From: G020348385 sp964538085
GTDB lineage: Bacteria; Acidobacteriota; Aminicenantia; Aminicenantales; Aminicenantaceae
Reading direction: 5' to 3'
NCBI GenBank assembly: GCA_964538085.1
Contig: CAZIDF010000002.1
Coordinates: 225,757 to 289,756 of the forward strand
DNA: 64,000 nt
The translations under genes and the position numbers were made by a program. Positions 8,268 through 17,941 of the stretch are shown in pieces; positions within the stretch are counted from its first letter, which is position 1, and each line of letters opens with the position of its first letter. Below the pieces are notes generated by a model. That model was given only the letters and a program-made list of their open reading frames with translations. It was not told the DNA's origin and did no database searches.

Positions 8268-9398
8268 ATGTTTGAAATGATACGCATATTAAAAGCTGCT
8301 CTAATCATGATCATAGTCCTCCATATCCTCTTGGTCTTTCCGGCCCTAGCAATCCATCGGGCAGGTGGAACGGAAAATAAAGACGTCAAGAAATTCCAGG
8401 CTCAGATCGAGGAGGCGTCCAGAGACTCAGGGATTCCCGGCCTGGTATTCGCCCTGAAGGAACAGGAAGGCCGCATCTTCACCGGCGCGGTCGGGAGCTC
8501 CGACATCGAAAAAGGAAAAGCCATGCGTACTGACAGCAGCTTCTACATCGGCTCGATTTCCCAATCGATGCTTGCAGCTGTGGTCTTTATGCTTGAAGAG
8601 GAGGGAAGACTCGAACTGGATGACACCATCTCTGATTTCGTGGAATTTCCCGGAGGAGAAGCAGTAAAGGTGGAAATGCTGCTGGACCATTCGTCAGGTT
8701 TCGCCGACTGGACAGGCCGGGACCTGACCTCAACAGACAACCCCAAACTTCCTGAATTGTTGAAAGCTCCACAAACTATCGACAGCTTGATTAAAATTGC
8801 CGCAGCAGGAAAACCGGCTTATCCCCCAGGCGAGAGGCAGGAAGCGTGCTACACCAATATGCTGTTGCTCACAAAACTCATAGAAAACATCGAGGATAAA
8901 CCTGCATCGACTGTCCTCGAGGAGCGGATCTTCAAGCCGCTCGCCATGAGAGACACGCGCTATCTGAAAGCAGGAGAAAAATTGAAGTCTCTAGCTGATG
9001 GGTATCGTGCTGAGGAAGGCTGGGGCCAACCACTCGAGGGAGGCCTGACAGAGGTTGGATGGGTCGACGACAACCTCCGTGCATTGCCAGACCAGGGGAT
9101 CGTCAGCACAGCTGGAGACGTGCTCAAGTACCATGTCGGGCTGCGAGAAGGAAAGTTGATCTCGCCGGAGTCTTGGGAAAGGATGCGAACCGTCCGCCCG
9201 GGGAAGATCAATGGCTTGGGCTACCTCGTCTTAAAAGGTGCGCACGGGACATGGGAGGGCAACACCGGGCATGCCGTTGGTCATCTCTGCATCAATCTCT
9301 TCCATGTGGACAAGGGATTTTACCTGGTTGTGATGGGCAACCTTGGGGACACGGGCTTGCCGGTTGCGAAGTTTTACAACATCAGGTATGGGAATTGA
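8268..9398 (+). CDS. Serine hydrolase of the beta-lactamase/esterase fold, catalytic Lys absent
   Basis: Exported class-C beta-lactamase-like protein (376 residues) with an N-terminal signal or anchor segment. The fold is evident from YIGSISQSMLAAVVFMLEEEGRLELDD, MLLDHSSGFADW and CYTNMLLLTKLIEN. The active site is unusual. The SxxK motif reads SISQ at residues 96-99, so the general-base Lys is replaced by Gln. The YxN motif is intact (Y195-T-N197), and the C-terminal HxG region reads NTGHAVGH. It may be a binding protein or use altered chemistry. ATG at 8277 (M4) is an alternative start. It lies 29 bp after the NTF2-like gene. Confidence 0.82.
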   Translation: MFEMIRILKAALIMIIVLHILLVFPALAIHRAGGTENKDVKKFQAQIEEASRDSGIPGLVFALKEQEGRIFTGAVGSSDIEKGKAMRTDSSFYIGSISQSMLAAVVFMLEEEGRLELDDTISDFVEFPGGEAVKVEMLLDHSSGFADWTGRDLTSTDNPKLPELLKAPQTIDSLIKIAAAGKPAYPPGERQEACYTNMLLLTKLIENIEDKPASTVLEERIFKPLAMRDTRYLKAGEKLKSLADGYRAEEGWGQPLEGGLTEVGWVDDNLRALPDQGIVSTAGDVLKYHVGLREGKLISPESWERMRTVRPGKINGLGYLVLKGAHGTWEGNTGHAVGHLCINLFHVDKGFYLVVMGNLGDTGLPVAKFYNIRYGN

Positions 9399-9416
9399 AC
9401 CCCCGACAAAAAAAGG

Positions 9417-9445
9417 TTGACAATTTTAGTGATATGTTTTATTTT
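9417..9445 (+). promoter_or_regulatory. Sigma-70 promoter for PadR-ADOP module 2
   Basis: TTGACA (9417-9422) and TATTTT (9440-9445) are 17 bp apart, 18 bp after the stop of the serine hydrolase gene and 28 bp before the padR start. Confidence 0.6.
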
Positions 9446-9473
9446 GTAAGGGATATAGGCAGATGAGACAAAA

Positions 9474-9794
9474 ATGAAATTTTTATCAAGGCCGGAAGAA
9501 ATTATCCTTTTCACGATCTTGAAGCTAAAAGAAGACGCCTATTGTGTTCCGATTCGAGAAAAAGCTTCAGTAATATCAGGGAAGGAGTGGTCTTTTGGCG
9601 CCGTCTATGTGCCGCTCCACCGGCTGGAAAAAAAGGGGTTCGTGAAGTCCTCGTTCGATGATCCGACTCCCATTAGGGGAGGGAGAAGCAGGCGTATTTA
9701 CAAAATCACAGCGGCTGGGATGAAAGCGCTGGCTGAAGTGAGGGAACTCCAAGAAAACATGTGGGCAGAAATCCCGGAATTTTCCCATGAATAA
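9474..9794 (+). CDS. PadR-family transcriptional regulator 2
   Basis: Short winged-helix regulator (106 residues) expected to repress the module it begins. PadR signatures: RPEEIILFTILKLKEDAYCVPIREK, the recognition region WSFGAVYVPLHRLEKKGFV, and PTPIRGGRSRRIYKITAAGMKAL. The usual YG of the first helix pair is YC here. It overlaps the start of permease 2 by 8 bp, so the two are translationally coupled. No strong ribosome binding site precedes the ATG. Confidence 0.93.
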   Translation: MKFLSRPEEIILFTILKLKEDAYCVPIREKASVISGKEWSFGAVYVPLHRLEKKGFVKSSFDDPTPIRGGRSRRIYKITAAGMKALAEVRELQENMWAEIPEFSHE

Positions 9795-12375
9795 GACCAT
9801 TCCTCCAAGCATACTCGAAAAGCTCCTCAACACCATCCTGCCTAAATATGTTGGCCATACAGCGTTGGGTGATTTTGCGGAGGAATACGATCGAATTTCC
9901 AGAAAACGGGGGAGCGGCCCTGCTAATATTTGGTATCTATTCCAAATCATGAAATCTTTTCCTGCCTTTATCAAAAATTCCATACGATGGGGGAGTGTTA
10001 TGTTTCGAAACCACTTGAAAGTTACCCTCCGAACCATTCGCAGACACAAGGGTTTCTCGTTCATCAACATCGTCGGCCTGGCCGTGGGAATGGCCAGCGT
10101 GATGATCATCATGCTTTGGGTTCGGTACGAGATGAGTTTTGACACACATCATGAAAATGCAGAGAGAATCTTCAGGGTGGCGATTGGGAATGAACCTGAG
10201 GGTGAAACAGCCCAGACAAAGCTGGTAGTCACTCCACCGGCTATGTCTCCGGCTTTATTGGAAGACTTCCCAGAAATTAGTGCGTCCACGCGGCTTTCCC
10301 GAGGAGGCGGAGAAACGCTTCTTTCTTATGAGGATAAACATTTCTTGGAATCCTATTATGCCGTCGATCCTGGTTTTTTTGATATCTTCACATACGATTT
10401 TTTGAAGGGGGATGCAAATTCAGTCTTCAGAGATCCTTATTCCATAGTGTTATCGGAGACAAAAGCGAAGAAATTCTTTGGGAATAAAGATCCAATCGGT
10501 GAAATCATCCAGTTTGACCAGAAAGCTGATTTTACGGTAACAGGCATCATAGAGGATATCCCCTCCAATTCACATTTGCAGAGGGATATTTTCATCCCTT
10601 TTGAAACATGGGGAAAACTTTATGAGGAACCTTTAGAGGCTTGGAAGTACATGAGCTTTTACACCTATATTCTTCTGGATCCTGAAGTGAATCCCCTTGA
10701 AATGGAAGCGAAATTCCCTGCGTTTACAGCAAAATATGGGATTCCGGAAGCGAGCCTGTTCCTACAGCCTCTTCTCAGTATCCATCTCCACTCCCACTAT
10801 ATCGGAGAGATCGGTCAGAATACCCATATCTCGACTTTACTGTTGCTCGGATCTATCGCCTTGCTAATCCTACTTATCGCTTGTATCAATTACATGAATC
10901 TGACGACAGCCAGAGCGAGTGCCCGGATGAAGGAAATCGGCACTCGAAAAGTGATCGGCGCCCACAGAAGCCAGATTGCCCGGCAATTCCTGGGAGAATC
11001 CACCATCATGGCGCTGTTTTCTTTTTTATTCTCCCTCTTCCTGGCTTCCTTATTTCTTCCCTTTTTCAATACCCTGGCAGATCGACATTTAGTCCTGAAT
11101 GGGAAAACTCTCGTTCAGATATTGCCCGGGATTTTTTTCCTGGTCTTGTTCGTGGGATTTTTCGCTGGTAGCTATCCGGCTATGATCTTGTCCACTTTGA
11201 AACCCATTTCTGTATTGAGAGGTGGAATGGGTAAAAGTTTTCAGAAGACACGGTTGCGGAATATCCTGGTCGTTGTCCAGTTTTCGGTCTCCCTCATCCT
11301 TATCATCGCAACCTTCCTGGTCAAAAACCAGCTCGATTTTGTGAGAGATAAAGAAATGGGATTCGACAGAGATCAAATCGTTATCGTTCCCTTACATGAG
11401 AATAAAATCCGTCAAAATGTCGGGCCTGTCCTCGAAGAATTGAAAAGGAGTCCACAGATCCTTTATGCAGCTTCTTCTATGCACTTGCCCAATGAAGTGG
11501 ACGCCACTACGACGATCAAATGGCCTGGGAAACCGGACGAGCAGAAGATTTGGATCAAAGTATCCGAGGTCAGCTATGATTTCACAGAGCTCTACGGAAT
11601 AGAAATAGTCAGAGGAAGAAGTTTTTCCCGCGATTTTCCTGCCGATGAAAACGGCGCTTTTCTCGTCAATGAGAGTGCTATGAAAATGATGGGCGACGAT
11701 TTTCGTCTGGGCATAGGACTGAGCCATTGGGGAAGCCCGGAACCCTCAGGACAGATCGTTGGCGTCATGAAAGACTTCCACCTCAATTCCCTACATGAAG
11801 AGATCCGGCCGTTGTATTTCTACTTGAATCCCAAACGAGGTAATCAACTATCCATCAAGATTCAAGGGGGAAACATCCCTGAGACTATCGCATTTATAAG
11901 GAAGACCATGGAAAAATTCTCTCCTTATTATCCATTCGAGTATCACTTTTTCGATGATGTGTTCAATACAGCTTACATCAGTGAACAAAAATTGGAGAAA
12001 ATTTTTACTCTGTTCGCCCTAATCGCTATTTTTATCGCCTGCATGGGAGTGTTCGGGCTCTCTGCGTTTTTAGCCGAACAGAAAAGAAAGGAAATCGGGA
12101 TCCGCAAAGTGCTGGGGGCATCGGTGGCAAAGATCGTTTATCTGCTATCGAAAGATTTGTTATGGCTTGTGCTCATAGCCAATATCATAGCCTGGCCCGT
12201 CGCGTATTATGCCATGAACCGCTGGCTTCAAAATTTCGCTTACCGCACCCATATCGGTCTGGGGACTTTTCTCATATCCGCCTTTCTGACAGTAATAGTT
12301 TCCATCGGCACGCTTAGCTACCAATCTATCAAGGCTGCCCTGGCCAATCCTGTGGATTCTTTAAGATACGAATAG
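9787..12375 (+). CDS. ADOP-type orphan ABC permease 2
   Basis: Inner-membrane orphan permease of 862 residues with duplicated MacB/FtsX architecture and no adjacent ATPase. The prefix domain (about 1-75) carries LGDFAEEYDRI and NIWYLFQIMKSFP. TM1 follows TIRRHKGFSFINIVGLAVG, and a periplasmic MacB-like domain carries SFDTHHENAERIFRV. The first FtsX block has MKEIGTRKVIGAHRSQIARQF, the second KEIGIRKVLGASVAK, and the end is NPVDSLRYE. The ATG lies inside the end of padR 2 (8-bp overlap). It meets the minus-strand gene at 12379 convergently. Confidence 0.93.
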   Translation: MNKTIPPSILEKLLNTILPKYVGHTALGDFAEEYDRISRKRGSGPANIWYLFQIMKSFPAFIKNSIRWGSVMFRNHLKVTLRTIRRHKGFSFINIVGLAVGMASVMIIMLWVRYEMSFDTHHENAERIFRVAIGNEPEGETAQTKLVVTPPAMSPALLEDFPEISASTRLSRGGGETLLSYEDKHFLESYYAVDPGFFDIFTYDFLKGDANSVFRDPYSIVLSETKAKKFFGNKDPIGEIIQFDQKADFTVTGIIEDIPSNSHLQRDIFIPFETWGKLYEEPLEAWKYMSFYTYILLDPEVNPLEMEAKFPAFTAKYGIPEASLFLQPLLSIHLHSHYIGEIGQNTHISTLLLLGSIALLILLIACINYMNLTTARASARMKEIGTRKVIGAHRSQIARQFLGESTIMALFSFLFSLFLASLFLPFFNTLADRHLVLNGKTLVQILPGIFFLVLFVGFFAGSYPAMILSTLKPISVLRGGMGKSFQKTRLRNILVVVQFSVSLILIIATFLVKNQLDFVRDKEMGFDRDQIVIVPLHENKIRQNVGPVLEELKRSPQILYAASSMHLPNEVDATTTIKWPGKPDEQKIWIKVSEVSYDFTELYGIEIVRGRSFSRDFPADENGAFLVNESAMKMMGDDFRLGIGLSHWGSPEPSGQIVGVMKDFHLNSLHEEIRPLYFYLNPKRGNQLSIKIQGGNIPETIAFIRKTMEKFSPYYPFEYHFFDDVFNTAYISEQKLEKIFTLFALIAIFIACMGVFGLSAFLAEQKRKEIGIRKVLGASVAKIVYLLSKDLLWLVLIANIIAWPVAYYAMNRWLQNFAYRTHIGLGTFLISAFLTVIVSIGTLSYQSIKAALANPVDSLRYE

Positions 12376-12378
12376 CCG

Positions 12379-13605
12379 TTACTTTATCTCTTCTTTTGGA
12401 TTAGTCCATTTTCGGATCGTTTTTTTCATCTCCTCTATATTGTCATAGCTGGATTCTCTCCGTTGCCGGATTTCTTCGACATAGCGTTTCGCCTCTTGCG
12501 TTGTCATTCCAGTCAGGACATACCTCGAGGCGGCCACATCATCGAAGCCGTCTGCAAAGAGAGCAGAGATTCCATAAAGAAACTTATGCGCTTCCAGTGG
12601 TTCGTAGAATATGAATCCGGTAAACACATCCTGATAGGTGAGACCCTTTTCCCGGACCGGAAAAAAGTCGAATTCATCCTGTCCAAAAGGTGATAAATCA
12701 AGGTCGAAGGCAACGCTGGGATTGCCCACGGCGGCAAAGGCCGCATCCCATTTCCCGTCTTGAATCGGAGCCATAATGACGTCTTGATCAGTGCTGCCGA
12801 GCATGATCCGGACGGAATTGATCATCACATTCGCCGTTCTATCTGGAAATGCCTCAAAAATATATCTTCCGACATTATCGCCCTTCTCGCCTCCGGGCTT
12901 TTCGAAACGGTCGTTGAACGCATGGCGGTAGTTCATGATGACAAACGCCTTTTTTCTGGCTTGACCGGATGACTGGATTTCTGAAAACTTATGAATGATT
13001 TGATCAGCCATGATCCGGTCGCGGTCGGGAAGAGCGGCCTGAAACGCTTTATACTTTTCCTGAGTCATCCCTTTCCAGTCGAATGGCACATCCGAAAAAT
13101 GAAGGTAAATCTGCCTTTCAACCGGCAAGGAGGTGTTTAAACGGCGAAGCTTCTTCAGAAATTCATAAGAATTGGAATTGCTCCACACCGGATGAAACAT
13201 CACATTTCGGTAAATGTAAAGTAGTTCTCTCTCGGCCTCCTGTTCATCAAGATTCCTGGATTTTAAATAGCTGTCGATATTTTTCGACTGTGTGATGGTT
13301 CCCAATTCCGTGAAAACGTGTCCTACCTCATCGATGAACCTCGGATCGCTGACCAATTGGAAAATAAAATCATATTGAGTAGCCTCCGGGTGGGCCCTTT
13401 CACAGAGGATAACGATGTCATGCTTCTTGAAGAGATCCATAACATAATCCACGGGATCTTTTTGTTTATTTACCAGAAAATTAACGTAAGGAACGAGGGC
13501 CTTGTGATATGTGTTGGATGGAGCCTTGGGTTCATGTCGACAAAGGATCATCATCAGCAAGACAAGCGGAAAAATTGTGTATCGCAAGTTTTGTTTGAAT
13601 TTCAT
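12379..13605 (-). CDS. Putative lipoprotein of the erythromycin-esterase/ChaN-like fold
   Basis: Uncharacterised exported protein of about 408 residues. An N-terminal hydrophobic segment ends at LLMMILC, a plausible lipobox. The region HDIVILCERAHPEATQYDFIFQLV followed by VFTELGT resembles the conserved Glu/His motifs of erythromycin-esterase-like and ChaN/TIKI-like proteins, but I cannot choose between them, and hydrolase activity is inference. A second conserved-looking stretch is KAFVIMNYRHAF. ATG at 13605 is preferred over 13641 because AAGGAG lies about 10 bp upstream. It is convergent with permease 2, with a 3-bp gap. Confidence 0.55.
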   Translation of the reverse strand: MKFKQNLRYTIFPLVLLMMILCRHEPKAPSNTYHKALVPYVNFLVNKQKDPVDYVMDLFKKHDIVILCERAHPEATQYDFIFQLVSDPRFIDEVGHVFTELGTITQSKNIDSYLKSRNLDEQEAERELLYIYRNVMFHPVWSNSNSYEFLKKLRRLNTSLPVERQIYLHFSDVPFDWKGMTQEKYKAFQAALPDRDRIMADQIIHKFSEIQSSGQARKKAFVIMNYRHAFNDRFEKPGGEKGDNVGRYIFEAFPDRTANVMINSVRIMLGSTDQDVIMAPIQDGKWDAAFAAVGNPSVAFDLDLSPFGQDEFDFFPVREKGLTYQDVFTGFIFYEPLEAHKFLYGISALFADGFDDVAASRYVLTGMTTQEAKRYVEEIRQRRESSYDNIEEMKKTIRKWTNPKEEIK

Positions 13606-13776
13606 AACAACAGAACTCCTTCTTTTTGGGACATCATACAAATACTACGATTGGGCTATAAAAAAAGCTGACCTCCACCTAATTTCCGGTATTTTATTCT
13701 CACATGATCTTGAGAGCCTTGAAAAAGTACGATTTCTTGAATACATTGATTCCTTGGTGAATGATACACCCTCGTA

Positions 13777-15006
13777 TTATGCGAAAAATTCCACTGGAAA
13801 GTTCCTTAGTCGTATGATATCTAGTACTCTTTTTTTGATGTTAAAGCCCATCGGGCATCTCACGATACAAGAGGAACAATCAGTACAAGCGATCGGGTTA
13901 TCCTTGATGGTACTTAGATTTCTCGTGGCAGCACGCAGGTCCCCGTAGCCGTAAGCATACATGTAGCTGCGCAATAGTGTCGGAACATCAGGCGCTGAAG
14001 GACATTGTGTCAAGCAAGTTCCGCATCCCTGGCAGAACAGGCTGTCTTTATGGTTGTTTCTCACTAAGGCAATATATTCTTCCTCTTCCTGTGTCAATTT
14101 TAGGTCTGCCATGAGAGACAGATCTGTTTCCAACTGGTCGAATGTGGAAATACCCGGTACAGCAGTGTGGATGTTTTCGTTTTGCAGAACCCATTTGAGT
14201 GCTGCTCCTGGATTGTTAACGGCTTCTTGTTTGCCGGCCATCCAGGACTCTCCGGTAATGGTCTTCATGGCGACCACTCCCATTCCTTTTTTTGCGGCGT
14301 AGGCTACAGCTTCTTTTCTATCTTCGATATCTTTGACCTGGAAGTTATATGCGAGCATGACCACATCATAAAAATCGCTGTCAGCTGCTGCTCGAACGGC
14401 CTCTGGAACGAAACTGTGCGAGGCCACACCCAGAAACCTGGCTTTTCCTGTCTTTTTGAACTTTTCCATCGCTTGCATCAGGGGTTCGAACATGACCGAT
14501 TCTTTTTTTGCGGCAAAAGGGAGATAAAAAATATCCACATAGTCTACATCCATGCGTTTCAGACTGCCTTCGAAATCTTTTTCGAACTTTGTAACATTGG
14601 TATCTTTTGCATAAATTCCCGATTTATAGTCAATCGGTTGGGGAATCACACCCGTGGCAAGAATGATGTCCTCCCTTTTGTAGTTTTTAATAATTTTTCC
14701 CACGAATTCTTCCACACGACCATTCAGGTAATATTGAGATGTAGCGATATGGCTGATTCCAGAATCAAGGGCTGTTCGGAGGAGAGCATCCGATGTGGCA
14801 TCCATAGTACCCATGCTTACGATCGGGAGTTTTATCCCCGTTTTGCCAAGAGTGCGGTAGACTATTTTGTATTTTTTGTCCTCTTTTGCCCTTTTGATGG
14901 GTGATCCATCGGCAATGAAATGAGGCAGCGTAACCGCACCCGCAATGCCCGCCATCCCTTTGGAAAGGAAAGCTCTTCGATTCATATGCTTTTTTGTTCT
15001 GGTCAT
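13777..15006 (-). CDS. Tat-exported aldo/keto-reductase-like protein with two [4Fe-4S] motifs
   Basis: TIM-barrel protein of the aldo/keto reductase family fused to a C-terminal ferredoxin-like domain; probably periplasmic, substrate unknown. The twin-arginine signal is NRRAFLSKGMAG (residues 9-20). The barrel begins YRTLGKTGIKLPIVSMGTMDA, and the family segment EGSLKRMDVDYVDIFYLP is clear. Two cluster motifs, CQGCGTCLTQCP and CTDCSSCIVRCP, lie in the last 90 residues. The catalytic tetrad looks degenerate: Ala88 at the Asp position, Gly119 at the Lys position and Pro163 at the His position, with only Tyr92/93 kept. GAGAGGG lies 4 bp before the ATG. Confidence 0.87.
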   Translation of the reverse strand: MTRTKKHMNRRAFLSKGMAGIAGAVTLPHFIADGSPIKRAKEDKKYKIVYRTLGKTGIKLPIVSMGTMDATSDALLRTALDSGISHIATSQYYLNGRVEEFVGKIIKNYKREDIILATGVIPQPIDYKSGIYAKDTNVTKFEKDFEGSLKRMDVDYVDIFYLPFAAKKESVMFEPLMQAMEKFKKTGKARFLGVASHSFVPEAVRAAADSDFYDVVMLAYNFQVKDIEDRKEAVAYAAKKGMGVVAMKTITGESWMAGKQEAVNNPGAALKWVLQNENIHTAVPGISTFDQLETDLSLMADLKLTQEEEEYIALVRNNHKDSLFCQGCGTCLTQCPSAPDVPTLLRSYMYAYGYGDLRAATRNLSTIKDNPIACTDCSSCIVRCPMGFNIKKRVLDIIRLRNFPVEFFA

Positions 15007-15093
15007 GATTCCCTCTCTTTATTTTTTTTAATTTGAAAAAATTTAATTTGCATTAACTATATTTTCCTGTGCTTTTTCCAAAATCAATATAAT

Positions 15094-16068
15094 TTACTTT
15101 TGGGCTTCAGGATATTTTTTCAGGATTGTTTTCTTCAGGTCTTCGATGATCTCCGTGCTGATCCAGTGAATACCTCTGTCTTTTCCTTGACGGCGCTTGA
15201 AAAAAAGGTATTTTCCGTCAGGGGATAGGGTAGGTGCGGATGATCCCTCTTTTGTGTTTACCGTTTCACCTAAGCTGACTGCCTTTGTCCATGTGTTGTC
15301 ACCTGTTTGAAAGGACACATAAATCTGGGGTTGACCGCCATCCTCAGGTCTTATGGTATCGAATACTATGTAACTTTCATCTTGTGCGACAAAACAATCG
15401 CTATCCAAATATTCGGAATTCACCTCTGGGCCAAGGTTTGTAACATTCGTGAACTTTCCCTCGATCCATTCCGCTCTGTAAAGATCCTTATCCCCAAAAC
15501 CTCCTGGCCTGTTCGAAGCAAAAAAAAGGGTTCCCTTGGCTGAAAGAACAGCATGCACCTCATTGTGAACCGTGTTGACCTCGGTGCCGGCATAAATGGG
15601 CTGCGACCACTCGTTTTCCTTTTTTTCTAAATAATAGATATCCATATCTGCGGATTTTGGATGTGGCCGATCGGATGTGAAAAAGAGCTTTTTTCCATCC
15701 GGAGAAAAAGTCACATCGACATCGGAATATTTACCGGAAAAGAAGGCAATCTCCGGTCCGTACCAGACGCCATCCACCTGTCTGAAATATCGGACTTCAT
15801 ATTCCGGATGGGGACGTTCTGGAGTCCCCTTATAGTGAGAAAAAAACAGCTCTTTCCCATCTGGAGAGAATGAAACATTGAAGCTGTTCTTATCACCGAA
15901 CAACACTCCCTCGTTAAACTTTACCGCCTTAAGTCTGGGAGGTTTTTGTCCCAGATACTTCCCTTTGAATTTCGGAGCATTGTCTGTTTGCGAAACAAGC
16001 GGGTGGATCGAACATAATAAACAGAGAGTCATGGCTATCGAGAACAACACACGACAGTGTTTTTTCAT
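15094..16068 (-). CDS. Secreted TolB-like PD40 beta-propeller protein
   Basis: Exported protein of about 324 residues built from WD40-like PD40 repeats (blades such as FSPDGKELFFSHYKG, FSPDGKKLFFTSDRP and LSPDGKYLFFKRRQG). Such proteins resemble the TolB propeller; function unknown, perhaps binding or sensing at the envelope. The signal peptide is RVLFSIAMTLCLLCSIHPLVS. After it comes a KGKYLGQKPPRLKAVKF segment also found in the paralogues at 17942 and 55863. ATG at 16068 is chosen over 16125 because GGAGA lies 4 bp upstream. Confidence 0.85.
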   Translation of the reverse strand: MKKHCRVLFSIAMTLCLLCSIHPLVSQTDNAPKFKGKYLGQKPPRLKAVKFNEGVLFGDKNSFNVSFSPDGKELFFSHYKGTPERPHPEYEVRYFRQVDGVWYGPEIAFFSGKYSDVDVTFSPDGKKLFFTSDRPHPKSADMDIYYLEKKENEWSQPIYAGTEVNTVHNEVHAVLSAKGTLFFASNRPGGFGDKDLYRAEWIEGKFTNVTNLGPEVNSEYLDSDCFVAQDESYIVFDTIRPEDGGQPQIYVSFQTGDNTWTKAVSLGETVNTKEGSSAPTLSPDGKYLFFKRRQGKDRGIHWISTEIIEDLKKTILKKYPEAQK

Positions 16069-16149
16069 GTTCTCTCCTGTTGTCGAATTCTCCCTTTGTA
16101 ATACTAATACGTGATTTTGCCCCAAAAGTTATGAATGTTATCCAACCCG

Positions 16150-16179
16150 TTGACTTCGCTCTTTTTCGTGTGTTAGATT
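16150..16179 (+). promoter_or_regulatory. Sigma-70-type promoter for the lipoprotein hydrolase gene
   Basis: TTGACT (16150-16155), an 18-bp spacer ending TGTGT, and TAGATT (16174-16179), in the 82-bp divergent gap before the gene at 16208. Confidence 0.45.
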
Positions 16180-16207
16180 TAATTGAAAAACTAGCGAGGG
16201 AATCAGA

Positions 16208-17941
16208 ATGAAAAAAGCAATAACCCACCTGGTTATCCCGGTTGTCTTATTGTGCCTGATTTGTTGCAGCCAGGATAAAGATAGCGTGATTTCCGGTGTC
16301 ATGCGAAACCTCGATTCTGCATCTTTTGAGATAGATGAACAGACCATCGATCTGGATGATTCAGGACAGTTCCAATACACGACTCGACTAACAAAACCTT
16401 CCTACATCAAGCTGGATTTTGGCAAAGAAATCTCTCTCTATCTCAAGCCCGGTAAAAGGATATCTGTCGACATTGATGCACAAGAAGCTTTGACATCCAT
16501 AAAAGTAAGCGGTGATCAGAAGGAAATCAATGGATATTTGATTCACCAAGCTCATGAGTCACAAAAGGTTAATGAATACTTCAATAAGGACTTCCAAAAT
16601 ATTGTCAAGATGGAAGAGATGGACTATGTTGCCAAAATGGATGTTCTTTGGAAGCCATTCCATGATCGTTTGGAGTCTTTGATCGAAGAACAAAACATAA
16701 AGGATGAGTATCTCGTCAAAACACAGCGAGCGGCCATGCTTTATTCCCAGGCAAGCATTTTGCTCCAGTATCCGGATTGGCATCGTCAGGTAGGCGGGAA
16801 TCCGGCCTACATGCCGTCCGAACGCTATTTTGATTTTGTGGATCGATTGGACTTGAACGATCCTGAATTGCTCGAAGTGGAAGAATACAAAAGTTTCCTC
16901 GATCAATATCTTGGCTTCAAAGCAGACGAATTGCTCAAGACTTCCCGCGCATTCGATAACAAAAATTACAAACGTTTCAGGGCCCAGATGAAAACAGCCC
17001 AGGATTTGTTTTCCGATCCTGTTATCCGTGATGAAATGCTCCATTCCTTCATGCACACTTTTATCAGGGACTATCATCATAAGGGCATCGATGATATTAT
17101 CCAGGCCTTTGAACAGACTTGCACGAATCCTGAGGTGATCGAGGAGATCGCCAGACTTCAGCAACAAGACCAAGAGCTAAGAGACTCCTGCACCATCCGA
17201 GTGTATAAAACGATCGATGATGTGGAATTGGATGTATTCATTTATGAACCATCCGATCTTAAGAGGGGAGATCGAAGACCGGCCGTGGCCTTTTTTCACG
17301 GTGGGGGATGGGAGTGCGGTAAGCCGGAGTGGGGGCACATGCAGTGCGAACACTTTTCGTCATTGGGATTGGTCGGATTTTCTTTCGAATACAGATTATC
17401 CACACAGCATGATGCGACACCGATTGAAAGCCTCGAAGATACAAAATCTGCCGTTCGATGGATACGCAAACATGCAGAGGAATTCGGTATCGATCCAGAT
17501 AAAATCATCGGATCTGGCTACTCAGCGGGCGGACATCTTGTCATGTGCACGGCCATGGTGGATGGTTACGATGAATCCTCGGATGACCTGTCTTTGAGCC
17601 CGGCCGTCAATGCTATGTTGCTTTGGGTTACACCCGCTGTCGTTTATCCCGGTTGGTTCACAAGTTTGCTTCGGGGGAGAGCCGAGTTGAGTGAATTCAA
17701 TCCCGTAGAGCTTATCAAACCTGGGCTGCCCCCCGCCATTTTTTTCCAGGGGACAGCAGACGACACCGTGCCATACAATTCTGTCGTAGAGTATGTCTCA
17801 AAGTCGCGATCTGCTGGGAACCGAAACGATTTGGAAGTTTATCAAGGCCAAACCCATCTGAACTGGGGAGAAAACGCCAAGGATGTCCTGAAGAAGATGG
17901 ATGAATTCTTGGTATCAATCGGTTACCTGAAAGATCAATGA
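16208..17941 (+). CDS. Lipoprotein alpha/beta hydrolase (BD-FAE/lipase type) with N-terminal extension
   Basis: Two-part exported protein of 577 residues. The lipoprotein signal ends LCLICCSQD. Residues of about 25-110 form a beta-rich DUF4369-like domain (ISLYLKPGKRISVDID), more usual in front of TlpA-type thioredoxins. A helical linker follows. The C-terminal 230 residues are an alpha/beta hydrolase: oxyanion motif FFHGGGWECG, nucleophile Ser439 in GYSAGGH, probable Asp518/519 in GTADDTVP and His550 in QTHLNW. The substrate is probably an ester, such as an acetylated glycan or peptide (inference). It meets the PD40 gene at 17942 end to end. Confidence 0.85.
   Translation: MKKAITHLVIPVVLLCLICCSQDKDSVISGVMRNLDSASFEIDEQTIDLDDSGQFQYTTRLTKPSYIKLDFGKEISLYLKPGKRISVDIDAQEALTSIKVSGDQKEINGYLIHQAHESQKVNEYFNKDFQNIVKMEEMDYVAKMDVLWKPFHDRLESLIEEQNIKDEYLVKTQRAAMLYSQASILLQYPDWHRQVGGNPAYMPSERYFDFVDRLDLNDPELLEVEEYKSFLDQYLGFKADELLKTSRAFDNKNYKRFRAQMKTAQDLFSDPVIRDEMLHSFMHTFIRDYHHKGIDDIIQAFEQTCTNPEVIEEIARLQQQDQELRDSCTIRVYKTIDDVELDVFIYEPSDLKRGDRRPAVAFFHGGGWECGKPEWGHMQCEHFSSLGLVGFSFEYRLSTQHDATPIESLEDTKSAVRWIRKHAEEFGIDPDKIIGSGYSAGGHLVMCTAMVDGYDESSDDLSLSPAVNAMLLWVTPAVVYPGWFTSLLRGRAELSEFNPVELIKPGLPPAIFFQGTADDTVPYNSVVEYVSKSRSAGNRNDLEVYQGQTHLNWGENAKDVLKKMDEFLVSIGYLKDQ

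Noticed and set aside
12379..13605. Assignment as an erythromycin resistance esterase
   Set aside because: Only a short HxE/ELG-like region matches; the rest does not allow a resistance call.
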